Assembly (NCBI RefSeq): GCF_037975245.1 | Contig: NC_092579.1 | Location: 22,514,666-22,578,665, forward strand | DNA: 64,000 nt | Reading direction: 5' to 3' | DNA from: Apostichopus japonicus | Taxonomy: Eukaryota; Echinodermata; Holothuroidea; Aspidochirotida; Stichopodidae | Part shown: in pieces, positions 1 to 9,643 of the stretch | Layout: each line of letters begins with the position of its first letter | Numbering within the stretch: position 1 is the first letter of the stretch | The notes under the pieces: generated by a model | The model's input: only the letters and a program-made list of their open reading frames with translations | Databases searched by the model: none | What the model was told of the DNA's origin: nothing | Position numbers and translations under genes: made by a program

Positions 1-640
1 GTGAATCTCAGGTTCAGTTAAGTAATCCAAGGAGGGGTTGGAGTGGCATGGAAGGGGCGGGGGAGGGGGAGTAGGAGGGGTGATTGGGAGGGCTTGGCAA
101 GAGAAGGTGTGAACCTCAGGTTCAGTTTAGTCATCCAAGGATGAGTTGGTGGGGCATGGGAGGGGTGGGAGATGGGGAGGAGGAGGGGTGATTGGGAGAC
201 CTTGGCAAGAGAAGGTGTGGACCTCAGGTTCAGTATAGTCATCCAAGGAGGGGTTGGAGTGGCTGGAGTGGCATGGGAGGGCTAGGGGAGGGGGAGGAGG
301 AGAGGTGATTGGGAGGCCTTGGCAAGAGAAGGTGTGAATCTCAGGTTTAGTATAGTCACCCAAGGAGGGGTTGGAGTGGCATGGGAGGGCTGGGGGTGGG
401 GAGAGGGAGGGGTGATTGGGAGGAATTGGCAAGAGAATGTGTGAATCTCAGGTTCAGTTTAGTCATCCAAGGAGGGGTTGGAGTGGCATGGGAGGGCTGG
501 GGGTGGGGAGAGGGAGGGGTGATTGGGAGGAATTGGCAAGAGAATGTGTGAATCTCAGGTTCAGTTTAGTCATCCAAGGAGGGGTTGGAGTGGCATGTGA
601 GGAGTGGGGAGGGTGAGGGGTGATTGGGAGGAATTGGCCA
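1..640. repeat. Minisatellite, six copies of a ~107-117 bp unit
   Basis: The phrase GTGAATCTCAGGTTCAG (with small changes) recurs at about 1, 109, 217, 334, 441 and 548, giving periods of 108, 108, 117, 107 and 107. The longer third unit carries a 9-bp internal duplication. Each unit has a unique-looking half (AGTCATCCAAGGAGGGGTTGG) and a G-rich half made of GGGAGG/GGGGTGG runs. The array may start before the window. Short open frames across it are by-products of the repeat. Confidence 0.9.
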
Positions 641-959
641 GTCATTCTTTCCTCTTTATTTTCTAAGTGTTGTTTATTTGTTCAAACTCGGTGTTCATTT
701 AGTCTGTCCCGAAAAATAATCAGTAATTATTGTGATTGTATAAGATTGTAGGACCCACAGTAAAAACCCTACATACTAACTAATCTCAAGCACTGGGGGT
801 GATTAGGAAAGTGGTCTCTGAGAATTCTGTCTTTCCTTTGTTCTTTAAATCTTTCCTTGATCTATTGTTGTTTTGCTTTGATCTTTTGTCTTTTCATTTG
901 TTAAATGTATATTATGTTTTTATGTATATTATTCCATCCATGGTTCTATTGTTTTGCAG
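641..959. other. AT-rich intron-like sequence ending in a splice acceptor
   Basis: No gene is seen. The sequence is T-rich from about 820 and ends in TTGTTTTGCAG at 949-959, a good 3' splice site for the exon at 960. Confidence 0.5.
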
Positions 960-1071
960 ATCTTGCCTTTTCAGAGGAAATACTCCACTCTGAGTAATTT
1001 AGCCATCAGTGAGAGTAAGCAAGCTGGCAAGAAGGCATCAAGACTCAAGTATCCCATCAGCCATCATTCTG
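960..1071 (+). CDS. Internal coding exon of an unrecognised gene
   Basis: The segment is bounded by a pyrimidine-rich tract ending TTTTGCAG and by the strong donor CTG|GTGAGT. It is 112 bp: 37 whole codons plus one base, so it enters in phase 0 and leaves in phase 1. The open frame reads ILPFQRKYSTLSNLAISESK, followed by a Lys/Arg/Ser-rich stretch ending in ISHHS. That composition looks like ordinary protein rather than repeat. I do not recognise a domain. The phase-1 donor is compatible with the acceptor at 21319, which would make a 20-kb intron, so this may be an upstream exon of that gene; further exons could lie between. An exon is well supported by both splice sites, but its function is unknown. 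Confidence 0.6.
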
Positions 1072-1333
1072 GTGAGTGCAGCATATTCGTAACCATTGGT
1101 AAAGAAGTACCAGATAAAAAAAAGAATTTTGGTGGCTACCTACCATTGTCGCTACTTTTACCATGTCATTCAAAGACTTCCTTACCCCCCCTCCCCTCCC
1201 CCAACATTTTTCCTTATCCCCTCCCCAATTCTCCCTCCTTTTCCCCTCGAAAGAGGGGGGAAAGTGCAGGCCCCCTTTTCCCGTCGAAAGAGAGGGAAAA
1301 GTGCAGTCCATATCCACAAATGAACAAAAAGAG
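1072..1333. other. Intron start with a duplicated palindromic 31-mer
   Basis: After the donor the sequence becomes pyrimidine-rich. 1239-1269 and 1276-1306 are two copies of a near-palindrome of the form TTTTCCC-(C/G)TCGAAAGAG-GG, each followed by AAAGTGCAG or AAAAGTGCAG. No coding frame is convincing. Confidence 0.5.
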
Positions 1334-1480
1334 ACAAAAACAATAAAACAAAAACAATAAAACAAAAACAATAAAACAAAAACAATAAAACAAAAACAAT
1401 AAAACAAAAACAATAAAACAAAAACAATAAAACAAAAACAATAAAACAAAAACAATAAAACAAAAACAATAAAACAAAAA
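1334..1480. repeat. 14-bp tandem array, about 10.5 copies
   Basis: A nearly perfect array of ACAAAAACAATAAA. It is A-rich on the plus strand and has no C-to-T decay, so it looks young. Phe/Val/Leu-rich minus-strand frames through it are artefacts. Confidence 0.95.
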
Positions 1481-1535
1481 GAGAGAAGTAGTACTTGAAA
1501 TGTTACAAGTTTTAAATTCTGTCATCTGAAGAAAA

Positions 1536-2650
1536 CCCTCTTCGCCCCTCTTCGCCCCTCTTCGCCCCTCTTCGCCCCTCTTCGCCCCTCTTCGCCCCTC
1601 TTCGCCCCTCTTCGCCCCTCTTCGCCCCTCTTCGCCCCTCTTCGCCCCTCTTCGCCCCTCTTCGCCCCTCTTCGCCCCTCTTCGCCCCTCTTCGCCCCTC
1701 TTCGCCCCTCTTCGCCCCTCTTCGCCCCTCTTCGCCCCTCTTCGCCCCTCTTCGCCCCTCTTCGCCCCTCTTCGCCCCTCTTCGCCCCTCTTCGCCCCTC
1801 TTCGCCCCTCTTCGCCCCTCTTCGCCCCTCTTCGCCCCTCTTCGCCCCTCTTCGCCCCTCTTCGCCCCTCTTCGCCCCTCTTCGCCCCTCTTCGCCCCTC
1901 TTCGCCCCTCTTCGCCCCTCTTCGCCCCTCTTCGCCCCTCTTCGCCCCTCTTCGCCCCTCTTCGCCCCTCTTCGCCCTCTTCGCCCCTCTTCGCCCCTCT
2001 TCGCCCCTCTTCGCCCTCTTCGCCCCTCTTCGCCCCTCTTCGCCCCTCTTCGCCCCTCTTCGCCCCTCTTCGCCCCTCTTCGCCCCTCTTCGCCCCTCTT
2101 CGCCCCTCTTCGCCCCTCTTCGCCCCTCTTCGCCCCTCTTCGCCCCTCTTCGCCCCTCTTCGCCCCTCTTCGCCCCTCTTCGCCCCTCTTCGCCCCTCTT
2201 CGCCCCTCTTCGCCCCTCTTCGCCCCTCTTCGCCCTCTTCGCCCCTCTTCGCCCCTCTTCGCCCCTCTTCGCCCCTCTTCGCCCCTCTTCGCCCCTCTTC
2301 GCCCCTCTTCGCCCCTCTTCGCCCCTCTTCGCCCCTCTTCGCCCCTCTTCGCCCCTCTTCGCCCCTCTTCGCCCCTCTTCGCCCCTCTTCGCCCTCTTCG
2401 CCCCTCTTCGCCCCTCTTCGCCCCTCTTCGCCCCTCTTCGCCCCTCTTCCCCCTCTTCGCCCCTCTTCGCCCCTCTTCGCCCCTCTTCGCCCCTCTTCGC
2501 CCTCTTCCCCCTCTTCGCCCTCTTCGCCCCTCTTCGCCCCTCTTCCCCCTCTTCCCCCCTCTTCGCCCCTCTTCGCCCCTCTTCGCCCCTCTTCGCCCCT
2601 CTTCGCCCCTCTTCCCCCCTCTTCCCCCTCTTCGCCCCTCTTCGCCCCTC
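1536..2650. repeat. Decamer satellite, block A (CTTCGCCCCT)n
   Basis: About 110 copies of a 10-bp unit, almost invariant from 1540 to 1970. A few 9-bp variants (one C lost) appear from about 1974. From 2448 to 2644 units with TTCC replace TTCG in an interleaved transition zone. Each block A unit carries one CpG. Because 10 is not a multiple of 3, all three minus-strand frames cycle through the same Gly/Arg/Glu/Lys peptides and stay open, giving reading frames of more than 700 codons that are not evidence for a gene. Confidence 0.95.
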
Positions 2651-3805
2651 TTCCCCCCTCTTCCCCCCTCTTCCCCCCTCTTCCCCCCTCTTCCCCCCTC
2701 TTCCCCCCTCTTCCCCCTCTTCCCCCCTCTTCCCCCCTCTTCCCCCTCTTCCCCCCTCTTCCCCCTCTTCCCCCCTCTTCCCCCCTCTTCCCCCTCTTCC
2801 CCCCTCTTCCCCCCTCTTCCCCCCTCTTCCCCCCTCTTCCCCCCCCCTCTTCCCCCCTCTTCCCCCTCTTCCCCCCTCTTCCCCCCTCTTCCCCCCTCTT
2901 CCCCCCTCTTCCCCCCTCTTCCCCCCTCTTCCCCCCTCTTCCCCCCTCTTCCCCCCTCTTCCCCCCTCTTCCCCCCTCTTCCCCCCTCTTCCCCCCTCTT
3001 CCCCCTCCTCTCCCCCCTCTTCCCCCCTCTTCCCCCCTCTTCCCCCCTCTTCCCCCTCTTCCCCCCTCTTCCCCCCTCTTCCCCCCTCTTCCCCCCTCTT
3101 CCCCCCTCTTCCCCCTCTTCCCCCCTCTTCCCCCCTCTTCCCCCCTCTTCCCCCCTCTTCCCCCCTCTTCCCCCCTCTTCCCCCCTCTTCCCCCCTCTTC
3201 CCCCCTCTTCCCCCCTCTTCCCCCCTCTTCCCCCCTCTTCCCCCCTCTTCCCCCCTCTTCCCCCCTCTTCCCCCCTCTTCCCCCCTCTTCCCCCCTCTTC
3301 CCCCCTCTTCCCCCCTCTTCCCCCCTCTTCCCCCCTCTTCCCCCCTCTTCCCCCCTCTTCCCCCCTCTTCCCCCCTCTTCCCCCCTCTTCCCCCCTCTTC
3401 CCCCCTCTTCCCCCCTCTTCCCCCCTCTTCCCCCTCTTCCCCCCTCTTCCCCCCTCTTCCCCCCTCTTCCCCCCTCTTCCCCCCTCTTCCCCCCTCTTCC
3501 CCCTCTTCCCCCCTCTTCCCCCCTCTTCCCCCTCTTCCCCCCTCTTCCCCCCTCTTCCCCCTCTTCCCCCCTCTTCCCCCCTCTTCCCCCCTCTTCCCCC
3601 CTCTTCCCCCCTCTTCCCCCCTCTTCCCCCCTCTTCCCCCCTCTTCCCCCTCTTCCCCCTCTTCCCCCCTCTTCCCCCTCTTCCCCCTCTTCCCCCCTCT
3701 TCCCCCCTCTTCCCCCCTCTTCCCCCCTCTTCCCCCCTCTTCCCCCTCTTCCCCCTCTTCCCCCCTCTTCCCCCCTCTTCCCCCCTCTTCCCCCCTCTTC
3801 CCCCC
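2651..3805. repeat. Decamer satellite, block B (CTTCCCCCCT)n, pure polypyrimidine
   Basis: About 115 copies of the same decamer with the CpG guanine replaced by C. This gives a nearly uninterrupted 1.15-kb pyrimidine strand; the purine strand is GGGGGGAAGA repeated. Units with one C fewer are scattered through it, and one CCTCTC variant lies at about 3006. The last unit runs into CACGTAGAGG, where unique sequence resumes. Confidence 0.95.
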
Positions 3806-3850
3806 ACGTAGAGGAGGGAACATTTTTCAACGATAGCATTAACTCATGGA

Positions 3851-4026
3851 GTGCCTAATCATGTGAGTAACGCACGCTAGACCGTTGATTAACCCCGTTC
3901 ATTCATACACTACCATTTGTGTGGGGGAAAAGTCATAAAACAAAACAATTTTGGTTACATATAACCAAAGATTTATTAAAGTGATGCCCCGTAATTTTAC
4001 CGTGCGTTACTCACAGGATTAACCAC
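3851..4026. mobile_element. Short fold-back element (candidate MITE)
   Basis: 3851-3876 and 4001-4026 are inverted copies matching at about 22 of 26 positions, with a perfect 15-bp core, TGTGAGTAACGCACG, at 3862-3876 and 4001-4015. The 124-bp centre contains a second small palindrome, TTGGTTACATATAACCAA, near 3951. Two inverted repeats of this size fit a miniature inverted-repeat element. No target-site duplication was identified. Confidence 0.5.
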
Positions 4027-5411
4027 GGTCAGCTGACCTGAATGGACCAATAGGATTTAGGAATCTTTACTAAGTATGAATGAACATGGATTAAACCACA
4101 CAATACAAATTAAATCTGCCAGTACTTAAATTTCCTATTTTGTCATTTGGGGGAGGGGGGGTGGAGGGAAGAGATAGAAGAGGGAACATTTTTATAACAA
4201 AACTTTGTAATGAATCGATAAGAATATGGCTAGGAATTCATCAGACCGTGAAGCACATGTACGAGCGTTCATCTCATAATTTTGTCACAAAATCCAGGAC
4301 TCGGGTCATTATTCTCAACCGACTTTTGCCGTCCCAAGAGCCCAAAGGCCATAAAGATAATGACGTTTGTTTTCACAATGCATGCTGGCAGCTCTCTGCG
4401 GTAATTGAGGCAATTTTCTAACGCAGCGTAACACAGTCTATCACCTTCGTTTACCCAAGATATCGCTGACGGAAATAATCCTGAGAGCTTTACGGCCGAT
4501 GCGAAAATGCTCAAAATCATAACAGCAATGAAATCGTTCAGCTTTTTTTTCCCCAGCGACTTGCCATATTTGGAAATGTCGGGTTTTTTTTATTCAGTGA
4601 ACTTGGATTAGTTTCCATTTTTCAGTTTGATACTTTGATTAAATTATTTTTCAGCGTGTGGCTTCTCATGAAACCGTCTCTTGTCTTCGTTGTGCTATGA
4701 GAGTAGGACAGGGATTATAAACTATAAAGGCAGCGTCCATTATCATTATTTCTAAATTATTCATATGTAATTCAATATTAAATTTCAATGTCAATAATGA
4801 GTTTGAAATGTTTCAATGTTTCCTTTGGAACATTTCAATCAGAAGATGATGATATGATTGATATCTATATATATATATATATTCAAAATTGTCAAATGCA
4901 ATTAAAAAACAAATAAAAAATGATAAAGAATATGCCATATTTTAGACACTATATTCCTCAAATATTTGGAAAAGTTAATGACCAGAAACGCAGAGAGACT
5001 CTGATAGCTAAATTATTTTTATCGTAAACTTCTATAAGTCAACAGTCGATGGGTGATTAAACATACTTTCTTTTGAAATAATTGCAATTTTGGCTATTTA
5101 TCTAATTTTACCATTATTCCATAATATAAAAAAAAAATTACAATGTAACTTCATGGGTCCTAACTATGGATAGCAGCATTTCAGGCACATGTCAGGGTAA
5201 TAAATACAATTTAAATAAATCAAACATACAGTAATTAATACTTAATTCAAATTGTGAGCATCAAACACAAACAAGCTAACATAAATTGTCAATTTGCTAT
5301 AAAATGTTTTGATGAAAAGAGTCGGTTGAGTCCTTCCTTGCTTCTATCAGACTTTTAAACAAATCGGAACAAGATTTTTCCTAGTTTTGAGGAAGCTGCC
5401 TATCGATAAAC
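4027..5411. other. Mostly unannotated; CpG-richer pocket at 4190-4520
   Basis: 4190-4520 is less AT-rich than its surroundings and has many CpGs. An 83-codon minus-strand frame (4269-4520) and a 93-codon plus-strand frame (4140-4421) overlap there. Neither has clear splice sites or a recognisable motif, so neither is called. A short TA run lies at 4866-4881. Nothing else was seen up to 5411. Confidence 0.4.
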
Positions 5412-5881
5412 ATGTCTGCCATAATCAAGGTATGTCGAAGATGGTTGGGGGTTTTTTTTGGTAAATTTCTTTCTTTTTTATATCAGCTTGGGTTCAATTT
5501 GCTTTGAGTTCAATATTTATGAAACTTTTGCAGTCATGTTTCACTTCGAATACAACAATTTACGGCTGGTCCGAGGAAAAGATAAACTCATAGCTGCCCT
5601 CCGACATATCAAACGACGATCATGAAAAGTCGATTCAGTTTTTGGACGATGTGACAAATATTAAAAGAGTGGAAGCAATTAAGAAACACTGCTAGATCTC
5701 ATGGGCAAACTTAAGAGTCAAGTTCACGTCTTTTCCGACATTTGACCGACTTGTGAGACGCATCGAGATTTCTGACGATGTGCAGATAGAATTACATAGA
5801 GGAGATTATAGGCCTCAACTATCGTGGGACTTGAGGAAGCCCTCCAAAGAAATTAATATGCCAATTATTTTGGTAAATTGA
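5412..5881 (+). pseudogene. Decayed two-exon gene with two in-frame TAG codons
   Basis: A start exon, ATG TCT GCC ATA ATC AAG (5412-5429), is followed by the donor AAG|GTATGT. A 104-bp intron ends TTTTGCAG at 5533. The second exon, entered in phase 0 at 5534, stays in one frame to TGA at 5879-5881 apart from TAG at 5591-5593 and 5693-5695: 121 codons in total. The text between the stops is protein-like (for example HEKSIQFLDDVTNIKRVEAI and FPTFDRLVRRIEISDDVQIE). No family is recognised. A second plus frame (from an ATG at 5536) is open up to 5621, so an ancestral frameshift is also possible. Two stops of the same kind in an otherwise clean frame fit a young pseudogene, C-to-T damage of CAG codons, or assembly error. 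Reading it as noncoding sequence is the main alternative. Confidence 0.45.
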
Positions 5882-6089
5882 TAAACGTTGCCCGCGAGAT
5901 GAGGCATGTAACAGAAGATACGATGTGAATTTTCCAGCTTTTATTACAGGTGTGAAGCACCGGAGATTATGAAAAGCAGTACTCAAACTGCAAGAATTTA
6001 AAAAAACATGAAAATCGCTGGAAAGAGCTGTAGGCTGCCCAGCTGCGCCGTACTCTACGACAGAAAATCATTACATGCAACATATTATA

Positions 6090-6342
6090 TTGATATATAA
6101 ATATATATATACATGTATATATGGATAGATAGATATATAGATATATAAATAAATACATATAAATATATATATTAATGTAAATACATATAAATAAATACAT
6201 ATAAATACAAATAAATATATAATTGAAAACGTAATGAGTTGGAAAATTTAGAATAGTGAAAAACCTTCCAGCCTCCACCGGGATTCGAACCTGGGCCTCC
6301 CGCTTTATATGCGGACACCCTTACCAACTAGGATATGGACGC
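6090..6342 (-). repeat. tRNA-headed SINE with an AT-rich tail
   Basis: The minus-strand copy of 6271-6342 folds like a tRNA. The acceptor stem GCGTCCA/TGGAGGC has one mismatch. There is a D arm with the A-box-like TATCCTAGTTGGTAAGG, an anticodon hairpin TCCGC-ATATAAA-GCGGG (anticodon ATA), and a perfect B box GGTTCGAATCC. One extra base before the anticodon stem and the odd anticodon argue against a working tRNA. Downstream on the same strand come a ~50-bp body and a TATT/ATGT-rich tail (6220-6090), the structure of a tRNA-derived SINE. A tRNA pseudogene is the alternative. Confidence 0.6.
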
Positions 6343-7009
6343 TGATTGTATATCCAGAGGTTCAAAACCAGTAAGGCAGGTCGTAATTCCACTGTAGGCG
6401 ATTGTCACCTGTATCGGACATATAGTTTATATGTTAACCTTTAGTATATGCATGTAGGTACTCAAAAGTTTGTGCATGCATAACACATGCTACATATATG
6501 AGATTTTAGAGGTGTACAAACATTGACCTTTGAACTTACTTGGAACCTGCTTGGAACGGTGGGCCGCATCTTTATGATTAGTTTTAGTATTATGTGTCCC
6601 CACAAGTCAATCATATGCTATATCTATAACGTGATGTTGGAATATATACACCATATTGTACTGCTGGGAAAATGCTATACCAGCTCGTAGGAGCAGGTAG
6701 TTGTTATGGAAGGAGTCATATGGGCCGTATGATCTCGTGCTGCCGATTTTTGTATAAAATAAAATGCGAATAGTTTCGTCGTGTAATTCTCTATAAACAT
6801 GTGACTGAATGTGTGCTGCTTATGTACTTTTATTTGACGAAACGACTTGCTTCTGGCCTAACGTTCTTCAATACTTGAGGTCAAAATAAAATAAAACTGT
6901 GAGCAAACAGCTTATCCACTAGAGAGCCTGTGTAGAAAAAACATGCACATAATACAGACAGGTTAATGAGCATGGTGAACACAAAGAGATAGATGTAAGG
7001 GGATTAGTA
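6343..7009. other. No feature seen
   Basis: Mixed AT-rich sequence without a supported gene, repeat or splice pair. Confidence 0.5.
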
Positions 7010-7235
7010 GACAAGGGATGGAGAGAAGAATGAAAGATAAAAACCAACAGGGGAAGAGGAGAGGTAGGAGATAAACAGTGGAGGGACAAAGAGAGGATTA
7101 AGGGAAGGGGGTAGGGAATAAACTGGATAAGGACAAAGACAGAAAAGTGTGGAGAAAAAAGGGGTGGAAAAAGCTATGGGAAGAGGAGTAATGGAGGGGG
7201 GGGCAAGGGGAGAAGGAGGGGGAAAGAAGAAAAGT
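7010..7235. repeat. Polypurine tract on the plus strand
   Basis: About 225 bp dominated by A and G on the plus strand (AGGAGAGG, GGGAAGGGGG, GGAGAAGGAGGGGG), with only scattered pyrimidines. It is not a clean tandem repeat. Such tracts can adopt triplex or nucleosome-excluding structures, but no function is implied here. Confidence 0.6.
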
Positions 7236-7608
7236 TAGTCATGTCCTTCCTGAATGTTGAGCCCATGAGGTTGAATGTTGCGAAGGCGTAGCATCCACAA
7301 CCTCTCTCTGCTGATTCGCACTAGCTCAGGACGGCTACCTAAGGATTCAATCCCCTATAGAGATGTAACGTCTGCCCACGTTGAGTCCTAAGGGATAGGT
7401 TAATTTGCTTTTGACAGGAAATGGACATGTGAACTCTCCTACTAGACAAAAGGCTAGAAAGTACAGAAACAAACGATGGTCCAGTTAATCTTACTTGTAT
7501 TTAACGCAACTTTGGAATATATGAATTTACAAAGCAATAAAGTGTATGATTATGTACTGTTCATCGTTAGGCTGATATTCCGTGCGCTGAGCCCAGTTCG
7601 AAGAATCT
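7236..7608. other. No feature seen
   Basis: Unique-looking sequence without a supported gene. Confidence 0.5.
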
Positions 7609-7955
7609 CAGTAACCTGACCCTGCGTCGGCAGAACCTCAGTAGCCTGACCCTGCGTCGGCAGAACCTCAGTCGGCTGTCCCTCAGTACGCTGAACCTCA
7701 GTTGGCTGTCCCTCAGTACGCTGAATCTCAGTCGGCCGAACCTCAGTATGCTGAACCTCAGTTGGCTGAATCTGTCGGCTGAACCTCAGTACGCTGAACG
7801 TGCAGTATGCTGAACCTCAGTAAGCTGAAGCTCAGTTGGCTGTCCCTCAGTACGCTGAACCTCAGTAAGCTGAAGCTCAGTTGGCTGACCCTCAGTGAAC
7901 TGAACGTAGGTAGGCTGTCCTTTAGTCTGCTCAACTTCAATAGAGTGACCTCAGC
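7609..7955. repeat. Degenerate 15-bp minisatellite
   Basis: About 23 units of consensus AGTNNGCTGAACCTC, with alternating unit types that give a 30-bp higher-order period in the left half. As 15 is a multiple of three, one minus-strand frame stays open (7758-7940) with a repeated Leu/Arg/Ser/Phe peptide. That frame is probably incidental, since units diverge without codon preference. Confidence 0.85.
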
Positions 7956-9343
7956 GTGCTGATATTCAGTTGTGTTATATTGAAGTCCCAGCTGGCCGTT
8001 TTACACTAGTCTGATATTAATTATGTAAACTCGTACAGATGCAAGGAAGGGTGTAACTGTACTGGATACTAAGCATAGGCAGTTCCTTCAAACTCCGCCC
8101 GGTTGTTAATTAGTAATAGTGGTGTTCTATCAGACCCGTCTGCTTCTTTAAGTATAGTCCTCAGCCTCGGTGCCTAGAAAACTGGTTGAAATAATTACTT
8201 CCCCCTCACTGTGGTATCTGGGTTTTCCTACTCCTACGGGGATTATATGACTAGCCGGACATCATGCCATAACGCTATGCTGTGCTGTACTGTTCCTCTA
8301 AAGGATGTTCTGTACATCTGTGATGTGAAATGAAAATGGAAAAAAAGACAAATGATTTTCCAAGATATGATTTATTTGATTTTAATTGCAAAAGAGACAT
8401 TCAGGCTCATAGCCAAGGTAACTGGGTTGGAGCCAGCATAAATGTTATGTTTGTTTATTCACTGAGATTGTACCTTGCACTCATTGTAATAACTAAAAAT
8501 TATTGTTCAAATCTGGGTGAAAGTAGACCCCTTAATGATGCCCCTAACATGTTAAACTAGAAATGTAGCTCACACTCAAAATTTGCCAAAAATGTCAATG
8601 TCTTTGCTGATATGAAACTATATGCACATGACAACCTGATCAGATGACAACTACAGTATAAGCAGTTAAGAGTAACTATCCTTAAGCAGTGCAAGTACTG
8701 TATGTACGAATGATGCCACATCATCATGAAACATATAAAGAAAACATAAGAAAAGAATAAATGTGCAATTTTTGAACACAAACTGCTTCAGACAGGTAGG
8801 TAGCACATTTTACAAGATTGGTAAATGTCTTTATTTTTCAGAGATAAGGAAAAATACTACAGGTACTGTTATCATTAACTTGTGGGGTTTGAACATTTTT
8901 GGGTCCCTCACATTTACAGACCTCTAGTGGCTGTATTAGCACCATATTTAGCACTATATGTCTATGTCATTAATATAACATAATACAATAAATGAATAAA
9001 TGTGTCCAATGTCCTAAATCCGGTTAATCATATACAGTCCTACAGTAGTAGACTGCAGACCTAGTTAAAATGTAGACTTATTTACAGCATGGAATGGTTA
9101 CAGTATGTACATCAAAAAATTACCAGTCTCCAGTGGGGTACAGCTGCTGGAGTGCATTGCTGCATCAGCCTCTGTTGGGCATAGCCTTTTGTTGAGGAAC
9201 TGGTGTTATCTTTTCTGGTGGATCAGTTTGGATACCAACCGCTCGAGTTTCTTAATTGGGCACACACCTTCAACTGAAAAAGACAAATCATACTGGGATG
9301 TGCAAAGTTAATAATATATCAGAATGCATATTGTACACATAAG
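7956..9343. other. No gene seen
   Basis: AT-rich sequence. Short frames at 8330-8560 and 8557-8781 have no motif and no splice-site support. Confidence 0.5.
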
Positions 9344-9643
9344 CAGGGAAGTGCTCATGAATATTTGAGTGCCAGGCAGATTGGGCGGTAGTGTGATCCA
9401 CACCCTGGGAGAGGGATCTCATGCATGGGCCACCCCCCCCCCCAATGGACAAATTTTGCACTTGAAATATGCTTAGGTGGTGCTACATTCCAATTCTGTG
9501 CCATATATTCTCCCAGATTTTGGTTATGGTAAAATTTATTAAATTATCATCAAAAAGTGCTGGGCAAAAAAGGTTAAATACTGTTTGTGCAGGGCGGCAT
9601 TCAGAACTGCTGGGCGCAGCTGCCCAGTGTGAGCACATCCCTG
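9344..9643. mobile_element. Non-autonomous hAT-like element (candidate)
   Basis: The ends form a short terminal inverted repeat: CAGGGAAGTGCTCA at 9344-9357 and the complement of TGAGCACATCCCTG at 9630-9643, matching at 13 of 14 positions. A CAGGG start is usual for hAT elements. The flanks share ACATA (left ACATAAG, right ACATAGTG), which could be a worn 8-bp target duplication. The interior has a C11 run at 9433-9443 and no coding frame for a transposase. About 300 bp in all. Confidence 0.5.

Noticed and set aside
1214-3839. Minus-strand frames of 761-869 codons, Gly/Arg/Glu/Lys-rich
   Set aside because: They arise from the 10-bp satellite, which lacks stops in all three frames; no independent coding evidence.
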